36,150 nt of DNA from Bradyrhizobium sp. (GTDB lineage: Bacteria > Pseudomonadota > Alphaproteobacteria > Rhizobiales > Xanthobacteraceae): NCBI GenBank assembly GCA_021732175.1, contig JAKFVP010000553.1:1-36150 (forward strand), written 5' to 3'. Below the pieces are notes generated by a model, which saw only the letters and a program-made list of their open reading frames with translations, was not told the origin of the DNA and made no database searches. Positions 9,574 through 19,412 of the stretch are shown one piece after another (within the stretch, counting starts at the first letter, position 1; each line of letters opens with the position of its first letter). The translations under genes were made by a program, and so were the position numbers.

Positions 9574-12153
9574 TCAGTAACGCGCCGAGAGGACCAGATA
9601 GGCCGCGCGTCCTGGCGCCTCGAGCACAAACGGCACCGGGCTCTGATAGAGCGCGTCGTAGTAGGTCTTGTTGAAGATGTTGTTCACGAACAGCTTCAGC
9701 TTCCAGTTCTGGTTGATCTTCGCCTCCGCGAAGGTGTCGAAGCGCCAGTAGCTCGGCAGCGACGTGCCCTGGTTGGCGGCGAGGAAAGTGCCGCCGTAGA
9801 TCTTGGAGCGGTACACCGCCTGGCCGCCGATCTCCCAGACATCGGTGAGCTGATACTTGGTCAGCAGGCTGAAGGACTGGTGCGCGACGTTGGCGAGCTT
9901 CAGTCCCACGTTGGAGGCGAACAGCGTCGTATTGGCCGGCGGGACCAGCGATCGCGTTACCTCGGACTTCATCAGCACGAGGCCGCCGAAGATGCTCCAC
10001 TTGTCCGTGATGTTGCCGCTGACGCCGAGATCGATGCCCTGGATGCGGTAGGCGGCGCCGGCGCTGATGCACGAGACGTTGCCGGTGGTGTTGGCCGGAT
10101 ACGGACAGCTCGGGGTGGCGGCTGCGGCGTTGGGAATGTTGATGGACTCGCGTGCGTTCTCCTTCTCGGTCTGGAACAGCGCCGCGGCCACCAGCAGGTG
10201 CCGGTCGAACAGCTCCCACTTGGTGCCGACCTCGGCCGAGGTGTTCTTCTCCGGCCCGAAGATCTGGTTCGGATTGCCGTTGAGCACGGGTGTAAGACCG
10301 CCATAGGCCGAACTGGTGCCGTCGAACTCCGCGCCGATGGGATTGGACGAAGTGGCGTACGCCGCATAGAGGCTGCCGAACGGAACGGGCTTCAGCACCG
10401 CGCCGAGATTGAAGTTCGGCATCGTGAACTGCGCAGCCTGCGCGCCGAACACGCTCTGGCCGGAGATCGTGGCAAAGCCGTTGGTCCTGATCTTGTAGTC
10501 GTCGAGACGGACGCCGCCGTTGAGAATGATGAAGTCGTTGTAGTTGACGGTATCGAGCGCATAGACGCTGGCGGTGTCGACGCTGATTTTGGTCGGCAAT
10601 CCGCTCAGCGAGGGCTTGGTCCCGAACGGCAAGAAGGTGAATTGCGGATTCCAGACGCTGACGCCGCTCACCGCGCCGTTGCCGGTGAAGACCACGCCAC
10701 TGCCTTCCGAGGTCAGGCCGGTGTAGCGGTCGATGCGCGAGGATTCTTCGGAGATTTCGACGCCTGCCAGCGCCGTGTGACGCCACTCGCCGGTCGAGAA
10801 CTTGTAGGTCGCCTCGGTCTGGTTGGCGAGCACATTGGTGACCTGGTTGCGGCTTTGCGGGCTCGCGGTCAGGGTCGAGCTCGACAGCGGATTGGCCAGA
10901 ACCGGGTTCTGTGGCAGCGTGCCGATATAGTCGTTCAGCGACTGCGACGCGCGCATCTTGTTGGTGAGCGTGAGGTCCGGTGTGATCTGCACTTCGGCAT
11001 TGATGGTGCCGATATCCTGCTTGATCTTGAAGAAGTCGCGATTGACGAAGCCGTACCAGGCATTGCGGGGCGAGCCGAATTCCGGGAACGGACCGCCCGC
11101 CGTGCTGGTCGTGCTCGGCCGGTAGTACGGCACGCCGAAATCCGGCAGGCCGTGGATGTCGGTGTGGATGTAGCCGGCGGTGATCTTGACCGCATCGACC
11201 GGCGTCCACTTCGTGGCGACGAACGCGCCGCTGCGGTCGTCGGTGACATGGTCGCGGCCGGCGACATTGGCGTCCTGCCAGAGCCCGCCCGCGCGCACCG
11301 CCAAGGTCGGGCTGATCACCTGGTTGACGTCGAGCGTGACGCGCCTGGTGCGGTCGGTGCCAAGCGTCGTGTCCATGTTGTAGAAGCTCTTCTCGGTCGT
11401 CGCCTGCTTGGTCACGATGTTGATCGCACCGCCCGTGGTGCCGCGGCCGGCGAACGACGAGCCCGGACCGCGCAGGATCTCGACCTGCTCGGTGAAGAAG
11501 TTCTCGCGGACGCTGACGCCGGAATCGCGCACGCCATCGATGAAGATGTCGTTGCGGGCATCGAAGCCGCGGATGAAGAAGCGGTCGCCGAAGGCGTTGC
11601 CGCCCTCCCCGGTGCCGAGCGTGACGCCGGCAGTCGAGAGCAGCGCCTGCTTCAACGTGGTCGCGTTCTTGTCGGCGAGCACTTCCTTGCTCAGCACGGT
11701 CACCGTCTTCGGCGTATTGAGCAACGGCTCGGGGAATTTGCCGGAAGCCTGCAGGCGGTCGACCTTGTAGGGCGCGGCCGCATCCGCATAGGGGTTGCGA
11801 TCCGCAGCGAGCTGTCCCGCATTGGGATAGGGCACGGCCGCCACTTGCGTGGGCTGATCACGGCGCGCGGCGCGGCGCAGCGCGGAGCGGGCGCGGAGCT
11901 GGTCGGCCGACGGCTTCGTGGCGGCAGGACGGGGGCGCTCAACCGGCGCATCGACATTGACCGGAGGCAGCGACTGCTGCGCTTCGGCGGCACCGCCCGA
12001 GAACGAGGCTGCCGCGATCAGGCCCGCCACCGCGGAGATCTTCTTGCCCGAGTAGTCTTCGACCGAGTTGCCTGCCACGTCGAAACGCAGCGATTTCGGT
12101 GCTCTCATTGCGCCCATTTTCTTCACGCCCCTGAATTCACGTTGGGTTCGCAA
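9574..12153 (-). CDS. TonB-dependent siderophore receptor (catecholate/FhuA-Fiu type); true start may be about 12117
   Basis: Plug domain ([30 protein letters not shown]), [23 protein letters not shown]-terminal beta-barrel terminating in LVLSARY. Confidence 0.93.
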   Translation of the reverse strand: MRTQREFRGVKKMGAMRAPKSLRFDVAGNSVEDYSGKKISAVAGLIAAASFSGGAAEAQQSLPPVNVDAPVERPRPAATKPSADQLRARSALRRAARRDQPTQVAAVPYPNAGQLAADRNPYADAAAPYKVDRLQASGKFPEPLLNTPKTVTVLSKEVLADKNATTLKQALLSTAGVTLGTGEGGNAFGDRFFIRGFDARNDIFIDGVRDSGVSVRENFFTEQVEILRGPGSSFAGRGTTGGAINIVTKQATTEKSFYNMDTTLGTDRTRRVTLDVNQVISPTLAVRAGGLWQDANVAGRDHVTDDRSGAFVATKWTPVDAVKITAGYIHTDIHGLPDFGVPYYRPSTTSTAGGPFPEFGSPRNAWYGFVNRDFFKIKQDIGTINAEVQITPDLTLTNKMRASQSLNDYIGTLPQNPVLANPLSSSTLTASPQSRNQVTNVLANQTEATYKFSTGEWRHTALAGVEISEESSRIDRYTGLTSEGSGVVFTGNGAVSGVSVWNPQFTFLPFGTKPSLSGLPTKISVDTASVYALDTVNYNDFIILNGGVRLDDYKIRTNGFATISGQSVFGAQAAQFTMPNFNLGAVLKPVPFGSLYAAYATSSNPIGAEFDGTSSAYGGLTPVLNGNPNQIFGPEKNTSAEVGTKWELFDRHLLVAAALFQTEKENARESINIPNAAAATPSCPYPANTTGNVSCISAGAAYRIQGIDLGVSGNITDKWSIFGGLVLMKSEVTRSLVPPANTTLFASNVGLKLANVAHQSFSLLTKYQLTDVWEIGGQAVYRSKIYGGTFLAANQGTSLPSYWRFDTFAEAKINQNWKLKLFVNNIFNKTYYDALYQSPVPFVLEAPGRAAYLVLSARY

Positions 12154-12265
12154 CGCGGATTTTTACCCGCGACGAACCGTCCCATTGGCGTGACTATCGA
12201 GCGAGAAAATTCGGGTCAATGCGATGGGCGCAACACCGCGTGCAAATCGACCCAGTTGAAATAGA

Positions 12266-12330
12266 TTCTAATATTCCAGTTTTAGGCGGTTCTAATCTCT
12301 GGATTATAAGCGTTCTAATAATCGTTCTAA
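12266..12330 (-). promoter_or_regulatory. Candidate iron-responsive operator array: TTAGAACGATTA-TTAGAACGCTTA tandem plus two further TTAGAA sites
   Basis: TTCTAA (+) at 12266, 12290, 12313 and 12325; the last two sit in 12-bp units matching 11/12. Located upstream of the receptor gene. Confidence 0.5.
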
Positions 12331-12360
12331 ATTGACGCGCGACGCGCGAATAATCCGTAA

Positions 12361-12600
12361 TCAATCGCTGCTCGGCGGCTTCATCAGCGAGAACAATTCA
12401 TCGATCGAGCCGGACGCGATCTGGCGCACGCGCTCGGTATTTTCCATGCCTGAAATGTTGATTCCGTTCACCACGGCTTTGATCTCGTCGCGAAAGTCGG
12501 TGAGGAAGCGCAAGGGATCGCGCTGCTCGTTGGCGACGCGCGCAACGAGACCCGTGATAAGGATCTGGCACGCGAGCATGCGTCCGTTCAGTTCTTCCAT
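12361..12600 (-). CDS. Small conserved-looking hypothetical protein (79 aa)
   Basis: Compact ORF with non-repetitive amphipathic composition (MEELNGRMLACQILITGLVARVANEQRDPLRFL...); first minus-strand gene before the iron cluster. Confidence 0.65.
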   Translation of the reverse strand: MEELNGRMLACQILITGLVARVANEQRDPLRFLTDFRDEIKAVVNGINISGMENTERVRQIASGSIDELFSLMKPPSSD

Positions 12601-12762
12601 CGCTGGTCGCTCCCATCAGTCGAAAAAAATCGCGCGCCGATATGAACGAGGTTGGGGCCGGTTGCAACCGGCATATGGCGCAGCAACGCGGCCGCAGACG
12701 CAGGATGGGCGTGCATCCGCAACTTCAGGTGCGCCGGCGTCGTCGCCGCCGCCCCATTTGCT

Positions 12763-12840
12763 GTCATTCCGGGGCTCGCGAAGCGAGAACCCGGAATCTC
12801 GGGATTCCGTGTCTGGTCCTTCGGACCATCCCGGAATGAC
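12763..12840. repeat. Palindromic intergenic repeat GTCATTCCGGGGCTCGCGAAGCGAGAACCCGGAAT...CCCGGAATGAC
   Basis: Terminal arms GTCATTCCGGG / CCCGGAATGAC with nested hairpins CTCGCGAAGCGAG and GGTCCTTCGGACC. Confidence 0.85.
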
Positions 12841-12848
12841 GGCCTGGC

Positions 12849-15134
12849 TTACTGCCGCGCCATCTGGGCGTTGCCGACGCCCTCGCCATCCAGCTTCTGG
12901 TCGTCATGCATGACGACGGTGACGCGCTTGAGCTTGCCGGTGAATTCGAACGGCGCGGCATAGTGCGAGACCGGGCTGCCGCGATCGCGGCCGATATCGA
13001 GGCCTGACCACGAGATCAGCGTGTTGAAGCCGAACTGGGTTTGCATGGAGCCTGCGGCCTCGCCGTCAATCAGCAGCGTGTATTCGCTGAACCCGGTGCG
13101 CGAGCCCTTTGCAGGGGCTTCCTTGCGCACCAGGCGCTCGACATGCAGGCCGAAGCGGTGCGGGCCCGAGGGTACCTTGCCCCTGGAGCGCAGGATCTCG
13201 TGGCCGCCGCCAATGTTGAGATCGTGCACGAGATGGCCGTCCTTGATGTAGAGGCTGTAGCCTGAAGTAGCGTCGCCATGGGCGATCAGTACGCCCTCGG
13301 CGCCCTCCTCGATCTCGACATGGGCTTCGATCGTGTAGCTGCGGCTGCGCACGTCGGGCGCGACGTCGGTCGGCACATGGCCCATGCCGGCATGAAAGGT
13401 GAAACGGCTGCGCTCGCCGTGGAAGCGCGTCGCATTCTCCGCAAAGCGCGGTGCGAAGCGATCGTCGAGCGGCAGCACATTGTGCTGTTCGGCCTCCGCC
13501 CACCACAGCTTGATCATCTCGGCGAGCCGTTCCGGCTCCTTCTCGGCGAGATCGTCCACTTCAGAGAAATCGCGATCGAGATGGAACAGCTCCCATTTGT
13601 CGTTCTCGAACGGCGTGCCGGACGGATGGAAGGAAACCGCCTTCCAGCCGCCCCTCCACAATCCGCGATGGCCGAACATCTCGAAATATTGCGACGTGTT
13701 CTTCGCCGGCGCGGCGGCATTCGCAATCGAGGCGGCAAAGCTCTTGCCCTCGAGCGGCATCTGCGGAACGCCGGCAATGATTGCCGGCGGCTCGATGCCA
13801 ACAAGTTCGAGCAGCGTCGGCACGAGATCGCAGGCATGGACGAACTGGTGGCGCAGTTCGCCCCTCGCCTCGATGCGGCCGGGCCAGCTCATCACGAAGG
13901 GATCGCGGATGCCGCCGCCATGGGTGTTCTGCTTGTAGCGCCGCAGCGGCGTGTTCGAGGCCATCGCCCAGCCGTGCGGGAAGTTGGTGTGCGTTTCCGG
14001 GCCGCCGATGTCGTCGATGCGCCGTATTTTCTCCGGCATCGGCTCGGGGCGGAAATTGAACGGGCCCATCGCGTTGATGAAGCCGAGCGGGCCGCCTTCC
14101 TGGCTGGCGCCATTGTCGGACATCACGATGACGAGGGTGTTGTCGCGCACGCCGGCTTCCTCCAGGAAGGCGATCAGCCGGGCCAGATGCTGGTCGGCAT
14201 GGTCGAGCATGCCGGCAAAGGCCGATTGCAGACGGGTGAAGACGCGGCGCTCGTCGACGGCGTGCTCCTCCCACGCCTTCACGCCGTCATTGCGCTTCGG
14301 CATCTTCGTTTCCTGCGGGACCACACCCATCGCCTTCTGCTTGGCCATGCGCAGCTCGCGCTCGACGTCCCAGCCGGATTCGAACATCGCGTCATAGCCC
14401 TTGATGAGATCCGCCGGCGCCTGGTGCGGCGCGTGACAGGCGCCGAGCGCGACCCAGGTCAACCACGGCAGATCGGGCCGGTCGGCCAGATGATCGGCGA
14501 TGAAGCGGATCGACTGGTCGATCAGGTCGGACGTCAGGTGATAGCCGCTCTCATAGGTGCCGGGTGGATCAATATGAGCGTTGTCGGCGACGAGCTCGGG
14601 CGCGTACTGGTCGGTCTCGGCATCGAGGAAGCCATAGAAGCGATCAAAACCGCGGCCGAGCGGCCAGCCGTCGAACGGGCCGGTGGCGCCGCTCTCGGTC
14701 AGCGGCGTGACGTGCCACTTGCCGAGCATGTAGTTGCGATAGCCGTGCGCGCGCAGCATCTCGGCGATGGTGCCCGCCTCCTTGGCGATCTTGCCGCGGT
14801 AACCGGGATAGCCGGAATCGAAATTGGCAAGGCAGCCGACGCCGACGGAATGATGGTTGCGCCCGGTCAGCAGCGCCGCGCGCGTGGTCGAGCACATCGC
14901 CGTGGTGTGGAAGCCGGTGTAGCGCAGGCCTTCGGCGGCGAGCTTGTCGATGGTCGGTGTCTTGATGCGCGAGCCATAGCAGCCGAAATCGGAGAAGCCG
15001 ACGTCGTCGAACAGCACGACCAGGATGTTGGGCGCGCCGGCCGGCGGCTTCTTCGCCGGCGGCCACCAGGGTTTTGATTCCCTGACGGTCTTGCCGATGG
15101 TGCCGCCGAAGGCCTTTGCGTTGCCGGCGCTCAT
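12849..15134 (-). CDS. Arylsulfatase (sulfatase family, PF00884-like)
   Basis: 761 aa; NILVVLFDDVGFSDFGCYGS, CSTTRAALLTGRNHHSVG, GKWHVTPL, VIVMSDNGAS. Confidence 0.92.
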   Translation of the reverse strand: MSAGNAKAFGGTIGKTVRESKPWWPPAKKPPAGAPNILVVLFDDVGFSDFGCYGSRIKTPTIDKLAAEGLRYTGFHTTAMCSTTRAALLTGRNHHSVGVGCLANFDSGYPGYRGKIAKEAGTIAEMLRAHGYRNYMLGKWHVTPLTESGATGPFDGWPLGRGFDRFYGFLDAETDQYAPELVADNAHIDPPGTYESGYHLTSDLIDQSIRFIADHLADRPDLPWLTWVALGACHAPHQAPADLIKGYDAMFESGWDVERELRMAKQKAMGVVPQETKMPKRNDGVKAWEEHAVDERRVFTRLQSAFAGMLDHADQHLARLIAFLEEAGVRDNTLVIVMSDNGASQEGGPLGFINAMGPFNFRPEPMPEKIRRIDDIGGPETHTNFPHGWAMASNTPLRRYKQNTHGGGIRDPFVMSWPGRIEARGELRHQFVHACDLVPTLLELVGIEPPAIIAGVPQMPLEGKSFAASIANAAAPAKNTSQYFEMFGHRGLWRGGWKAVSFHPSGTPFENDKWELFHLDRDFSEVDDLAEKEPERLAEMIKLWWAEAEQHNVLPLDDRFAPRFAENATRFHGERSRFTFHAGMGHVPTDVAPDVRSRSYTIEAHVEIEEGAEGVLIAHGDATSGYSLYIKDGHLVHDLNIGGGHEILRSRGKVPSGPHRFGLHVERLVRKEAPAKGSRTGFSEYTLLIDGEAAGSMQTQFGFNTLISWSGLDIGRDRGSPVSHYAAPFEFTGKLKRVTVVMHDDQKLDGEGVGNAQMARQ

Positions 15135-15232
15135 GCGTTCCTCCCTGCTCTCTTATTTGCGGCCGCGTTTGCCGTGGCTCGCCCACCCGTAGCTCGCCGC
15201 CCCCGGGGCTCATCCGGGCCGGGCTTGCCTTA

Positions 15233-15254
15233 AATCATAATCCGAATTATGATT
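15233..15254. promoter_or_regulatory. Candidate TetR operator AATCATAAT-CCGA-ATTATGATT
   Basis: Perfect 9-bp inverted repeat with 4-bp spacer in the divergent sulfatase/tetR intergenic region. Confidence 0.7.
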
Positions 15255-15268
15255 ATGAAACGTCGGAG

Positions 15269-15934
15269 ATGCAAGCGCCAATGCAGGGAATTGCGGAAGA
15301 ACTGGATCTGCCGGGGGTCGCCCCGTCGCGGCAGAAGCGCAGCCGCGAGACCACGCGGGCGCTTTTGAAGGCCGGCGCAGAGATGCTGCGCAAGCGCAGC
15401 CTCGCCGAGCTCTCCATCGAGGCCCTGTGCGCCGAGGTCGGCGCCACCGTCGGCGCCTTCTACAGCCGCTTCGAAAGCAAGGAGGCCTATTTCAACGCGC
15501 TGATGGCGCTGGCCGCGCGCGACGGCGAACGCCGGCTCGCTGACATGGCGGCCGATCGCGCGGGCCGGGACGCCGATCTTGCGGCGCGCTGCCAGCAGTT
15601 GGTGCGCGGCGTGATCGGCTGGATGCGCGCCCATGAGGGCGTACTTCGTGCAGCGCTGCAGCACGATGATAACAGGCCGGACAAGTGGACACCGTTCAAG
15701 GCGCTCGCCCGCGGCAATACCGAACGCGCCACCCCTCTCCTGCTGCCGGCCATGGGCAAGGGCCGCCGCGCCGCCAAGAGCCGCGCCATCGCGTTCGGCT
15801 TTCAGGTCGTGCTGGGCACGCTGGTCAATGCCATCCTCAACGACCCCGGGCCGCTCTCGCTGCACGACAGGGAGCTGGAGGAGCGGCTCGGCAGGCTGCT
15901 GCTGCAGGTGCTGCAGGCGGAGATGGATTCGTAG
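15269..15934 (+). CDS. TetR/AcrR family transcriptional regulator
   Basis: N-terminal HTH: RETTRALLKAGAEMLRKRSLAELSIEALCAEVGATVGAFYSRFESKEAYFNAL. Start set at MQAPMQG, downstream of the palindrome. Confidence 0.88.
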   Translation: MQAPMQGIAEELDLPGVAPSRQKRSRETTRALLKAGAEMLRKRSLAELSIEALCAEVGATVGAFYSRFESKEAYFNALMALAARDGERRLADMAADRAGRDADLAARCQQLVRGVIGWMRAHEGVLRAALQHDDNRPDKWTPFKALARGNTERATPLLLPAMGKGRRAAKSRAIAFGFQVVLGTLVNAILNDPGPLSLHDRELEERLGRLLLQVLQAEMDS

Positions 15935-16000
15935 GGCGAATCAGCGACTTGTGCGCCGCAGCCCAGGGAGCGAAGGCGGAAGCGCTATCCGCCGCTCGCC
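15932..16000. repeat. Degenerate copy of the TAGGGCGGATTAGCG-type intergenic repeat
   Basis: TAGGGCGAATCAGCG...GCGAAGGCGGAAGCGCTATCCGCC; its first TAG is the tetR stop codon. Confidence 0.5.
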
Positions 16001-16053
16001 TACTGTGCATGGGGTTGAATTGGTAGTTTGGGGTTAGCCACCCCACGAACCGC

Positions 16054-16773
16054 TCAGTGCGTGCCGAGATAGGCCTTCTGCACCTGCGGGTCCTGCGCCA
16101 GCGCGGCCGCAGTTCCCGACAGCACGCTCTTGCCGACCTGCAGCACCGTCGCGAAGTCCGAGACTTCGAGCGCGAGCTCAATCGATTGCTCGGCGAGCAG
16201 CAAGGTCAGCCCTTCCTTGTGCAGTCGGCCGAAGGTCTCGTACATGGACTCGACGACGGCGGGCGCAAGGCCGAGCGACGGCTCGTCCAGCATCAGCAGC
16301 TTCGGGTCGCTCATCAGCGCGCGGCCGACCGCCAGCATCTGCCGCTCGCCGCCCGACATGGTGCCGGCCTGCTGGTTGCGGCGCTCCTTCAGCTTCGGGA
16401 ATATCTCGTAGACGCGTTCCAGCAGCGTCGGCACCCGCGACTTGTCCGGCAGCGGCGTGGCGCCGAGCTTCAGATTGTTCTCGACACTCTGCTGCACGAA
16501 CAGCCGCCAGCCCTCCGGCGACAGCGCCAGCCCCTTGCGTACGATGGCGAACGCCTTCTGCCCGGCGAGCTCCTCGCCGCGGAAATGGATTGAGCCGGAA
16601 TGCACGGGAATGAGGCCGGCGATGGCATTCAATGTCGTGGTCTTGCCGCCGCCATTGGAGCCGAGCAGCGCCACGACGCTGCCTTCGGCGACTTCCAGCG
16701 ACACGTCGGACACGCCGATCAGATCGCCGTAGCGCACTTCGAGGTGCTCGATCTTCAGGAGCGGGCCGGTCAT
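16054..16773 (-). CDS. livF: Branched-chain amino acid ABC transporter ATP-binding protein LivF
   Basis: Walker A GSNGGGKTT, TMSGGERQMLAVGRALMSDPKLLMLDEPSLGLAP. Confidence 0.92.
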   Translation of the reverse strand: MTGPLLKIEHLEVRYGDLIGVSDVSLEVAEGSVVALLGSNGGGKTTTLNAIAGLIPVHSGSIHFRGEELAGQKAFAIVRKGLALSPEGWRLFVQQSVENNLKLGATPLPDKSRVPTLLERVYEIFPKLKERRNQQAGTMSGGERQMLAVGRALMSDPKLLMLDEPSLGLAPAVVESMYETFGRLHKEGLTLLLAEQSIELALEVSDFATVLQVGKSVLSGTAAALAQDPQVQKAYLGTH

Positions 16774-17537
16774 GTCGCAGGTCCGCCCATCAGCTCAATC
16801 GGCGTGTGGCCGGCGGCGGCCTTGGCCGCGCGGGTGCCCAGATAAGCAGCGATCACGGCGGGGTTGGAGGTGACCTCGCGCGGGCTGCCGCGGGCGATCT
16901 CCCTGCCCTGGTGGAACACCATGACGCGGCTCGCCAGCGACATGATCACTTCCATGATGTGCTCGACGATGACGAGTGTGATGCCGGAGCGATGGATGTC
17001 GCGGACGAGGTCGATGGCGAGCTGAATCTCGCGCTGCGTGAGACCGGCCATGGCTTCATCGAGCAGCAGCACCTTCGGCTCGGTGGCGAGCGCCCGGGCA
17101 ATCTCCAGCCGCTTGCGGCCGGGCGTGCCGAGCGAACGCGCCGGCGCATCGGCAAGGCGGCTCATGCCCACCCGCTCGAGCACCGCGCGGGCCTTCGCCT
17201 CTGCCTCGTGACGGCGCGGCGTGCGCAGGAAAGCGCCGATCATCACATTCTCCAGCACCGACATGCGCTCGAAGGTCTGCGGCACCTGAAAGGTGCGCGC
17301 CAGCCCAAGCTGCGCGCGCGCCTCCGGCGTCAGCAAGGTGATGTCATGACCTTCAAAGATCACCTTGCCCGCGGTTACCGGCAGATCGCCGGTGAGACAA
17401 TTGAAGAAGGTGGACTTGCCGGCGCCGTTCGGGCCGATCAGGCCGAGGATGTCGCCCTGCTCCAGCGTGACGCTGGCGGAATCCACCGCCTTGAAGCTGC
17501 CGAAGGCTTTGGTGATGTCGAGCGCTTCAAGGAGCAC
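16770..17537 (-). CDS. livG: Branched-chain amino acid ABC transporter ATP-binding protein LivG
   Basis: GPNGAGKSTFFNCLTG, LGTPGRKRLEIARALATEPKVLLLDEAMAGL. Confidence 0.92.
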   Translation of the reverse strand: MLLEALDITKAFGSFKAVDSASVTLEQGDILGLIGPNGAGKSTFFNCLTGDLPVTAGKVIFEGHDITLLTPEARAQLGLARTFQVPQTFERMSVLENVMIGAFLRTPRRHEAEAKARAVLERVGMSRLADAPARSLGTPGRKRLEIARALATEPKVLLLDEAMAGLTQREIQLAIDLVRDIHRSGITLVIVEHIMEVIMSLASRVMVFHQGREIARGSPREVTSNPAVIAAYLGTRAAKAAAGHTPIELMGGPAT

Positions 17538-18519
17538 GTTTGTCTCCCTGCGCAGCGACTTCCTCCGGCGCCTTGCGGAATTTGGCCACCAGGCGGTAGA
17601 CCAGTTCGAGAAGCCCGCCGGGCTGGAATCGCGCGATCAGCACGATGATGGCGCCATAGAGCACGAAAGTGAGGCCTGCACCCTTGCCGCCGAGCCAGTT
17701 GTTGGAGATCTCCTCCAGCGGCACCAGGATCGCCGCACCTACCAGCGGGCCGAACAGGAGGCCGGCGCCACCGAGCGCGGCCATGATCAGCATCTTGACC
17801 GACAACAGGATGCCGAGCCCGGACTCGGGGTCGACGAAGCCGAACATCATGGCGTAGAGCGCGCCGGCGACGCTGGTGAATCCCGCGCTGAGCATGAAGG
17901 CATAAAGCTTGGTGCGGCTGGCAGGCGCGCCCAGCGAGCGCGCGGCCCGCTCGGAATCGCGGATGGCGCGCAGATAGAATCCCATCCGGCTCTCGGTCAT
18001 CCACCAGGTGATGCCGAGCGTGATGATCAGGATGATCAGGAACAAATAGTAGTAGGGCAACGCCGATATGAAGGAGACATCGAACACGTTGCGCGGCACG
18101 GGCGGGCCGGACAGGCCGACGGCGGCGCCGAGAAATTCGATATTGATGACGATGAGGCGCGCCAGCTCCGCCACCGCGATCGTCGCCATGCTGAAATAGT
18201 GGCCGGACAACCGCAGCGTCGGTACACCGATCACGGCGGCAATGCCGACGGCAACCACGATGCCGACGGGAATGCCGACCAGCGGCGACAGTTGAAGATG
18301 GTGATAGACGGCCATCGCGGCGTAGGCGCCGCAGCCGAAGAACACGACATGGCCGACGGAGACCTGTCCGGCATAGCCGCCGACGATGTTCCAGGCCGAT
18401 GCGGCAATGGCATAGAGCAGCACCAGCGCGCCGAGGCGCTGCTGGAACGGCGTCGAGAACAACAGCGGATAGGCAATCACAAGCGCCAGCGCCACCGAGA
18501 GCCAGATCGCGCGGCGCAT
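17527..18519 (-). CDS. livM: Branched-chain amino acid ABC transporter permease LivM
   Basis: Start at MRRAIWLSVALALVIAYPLLF; NIVGGYAGQVSVGHVVFFGCGAYAAM signature. The 632-aa ORF is a read-through upstream in the same frame. Confidence 0.92.
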   Translation of the reverse strand: MRRAIWLSVALALVIAYPLLFSTPFQQRLGALVLLYAIAASAWNIVGGYAGQVSVGHVVFFGCGAYAAMAVYHHLQLSPLVGIPVGIVVAVGIAAVIGVPTLRLSGHYFSMATIAVAELARLIVINIEFLGAAVGLSGPPVPRNVFDVSFISALPYYYLFLIILIITLGITWWMTESRMGFYLRAIRDSERAARSLGAPASRTKLYAFMLSAGFTSVAGALYAMMFGFVDPESGLGILLSVKMLIMAALGGAGLLFGPLVGAAILVPLEEISNNWLGGKGAGLTFVLYGAIIVLIARFQPGGLLELVYRLVAKFRKAPEEVAAQGDKRAP

Positions 18520-19382
18520 CACATCTTGCCCATCAGGCCCTGCGGCCTGAACCAGAGGAAGCCGAGGAACATCGCATAGACCACGACGTCCTTGTAGACT
18601 GCGCTGATCAGATATCCCGAAAGGGACTCGATGACACCGATCAGAAGCCCGGCCACCAGGGCACCCGGCACGCTGCCGAAGCCGCCGAGCGACACCGTGA
18701 CGAAGGCGACGATGCCGAGCGTCTCGCCGACCGTCGGTACGATATAATAGAACGTCGCGATCAGCGCGCCGGCGATCCCCGTGGCGCCCGCCGCGATCGC
18801 CCAGGCGATCGCCTGCATGGTATCGGGCCGGATTCCCATCAGCTGCGCCGCAGTGGAATCCTCCGATACCGCCAGCATCTTCGAGCCGAGCGCCGTGCGC
18901 GTCAGCAACAGATGCAGCGCTAGCGTCACTACCAGCGCCACGACGCCCGCGAGCAGCCGGGAGGCCTCGATACGGATACCGAAGAGATCGATGGTGCCGC
19001 CGACCAGGTTCGAGGGCAGCGTGTTGAAATTCGAGCCGAAATACCAGAACACGGAGTAGCGCAGCAGCAGCGCGAGCCCGAAGGTGCCGAGGATCTGCGC
19101 CAGCATCGGGCCCTTCATGATGTCGCGGATCAGCGCGAAATAGACGATGACGCCGAGCGTCGCGAGCACGAGCATGGCGAGCGGCGCGCCGATCAGCGGC
19201 CCTCCCCCGAGCACCGTGTAGACCACGAAGGCGACGTACATGCCGAGCATGACGAAATCGCCATGCGCGAAGTTGACGACGTTCATCATGCCCCAGACCA
19301 GCGTGAGGCCCGAGGAGAACAGCGCGTAGACGGCGCCCAGCAAGAGGCCGCCGACAATCACCTGAACGAGGACGAAGGACAT
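18519..19382 (-). CDS. livH: Branched-chain amino acid ABC transporter permease LivH
   Basis: GLLLGAVYALFSSGLTLVWGMMNVVNFAHGDFVMLGMY signature. Confidence 0.92.
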   Translation of the reverse strand: MSFVLVQVIVGGLLLGAVYALFSSGLTLVWGMMNVVNFAHGDFVMLGMYVAFVVYTVLGGGPLIGAPLAMLVLATLGVIVYFALIRDIMKGPMLAQILGTFGLALLLRYSVFWYFGSNFNTLPSNLVGGTIDLFGIRIEASRLLAGVVALVVTLALHLLLTRTALGSKMLAVSEDSTAAQLMGIRPDTMQAIAWAIAAGATGIAGALIATFYYIVPTVGETLGIVAFVTVSLGGFGSVPGALVAGLLIGVIESLSGYLISAVYKDVVVYAMFLGFLWFRPQGLMGKM

Positions 19383-19412
19383 GGGCTATGCTGCCACCAT
19401 ACGGACGGTCGT

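Noticed and set aside
9551-11209. N-terminal extension of the 782-aa ORF, suggesting a fused hydroxylase
   Set aside because: The upstream part is an out-of-frame reading of the receptor gene; the real hydroxylase starts at 9550.
9880-12264. 794-aa plus-strand ORF
   Set aside because: Antisense to the TonB-dependent receptor; Arg/Gly/Ala-rich mirror frame typical of high-GC DNA, no recognisable domain.
13278-15077. 599-aa plus-strand ORF
   Set aside because: Antisense to the sulfatase, which has clear motifs on the minus strand.
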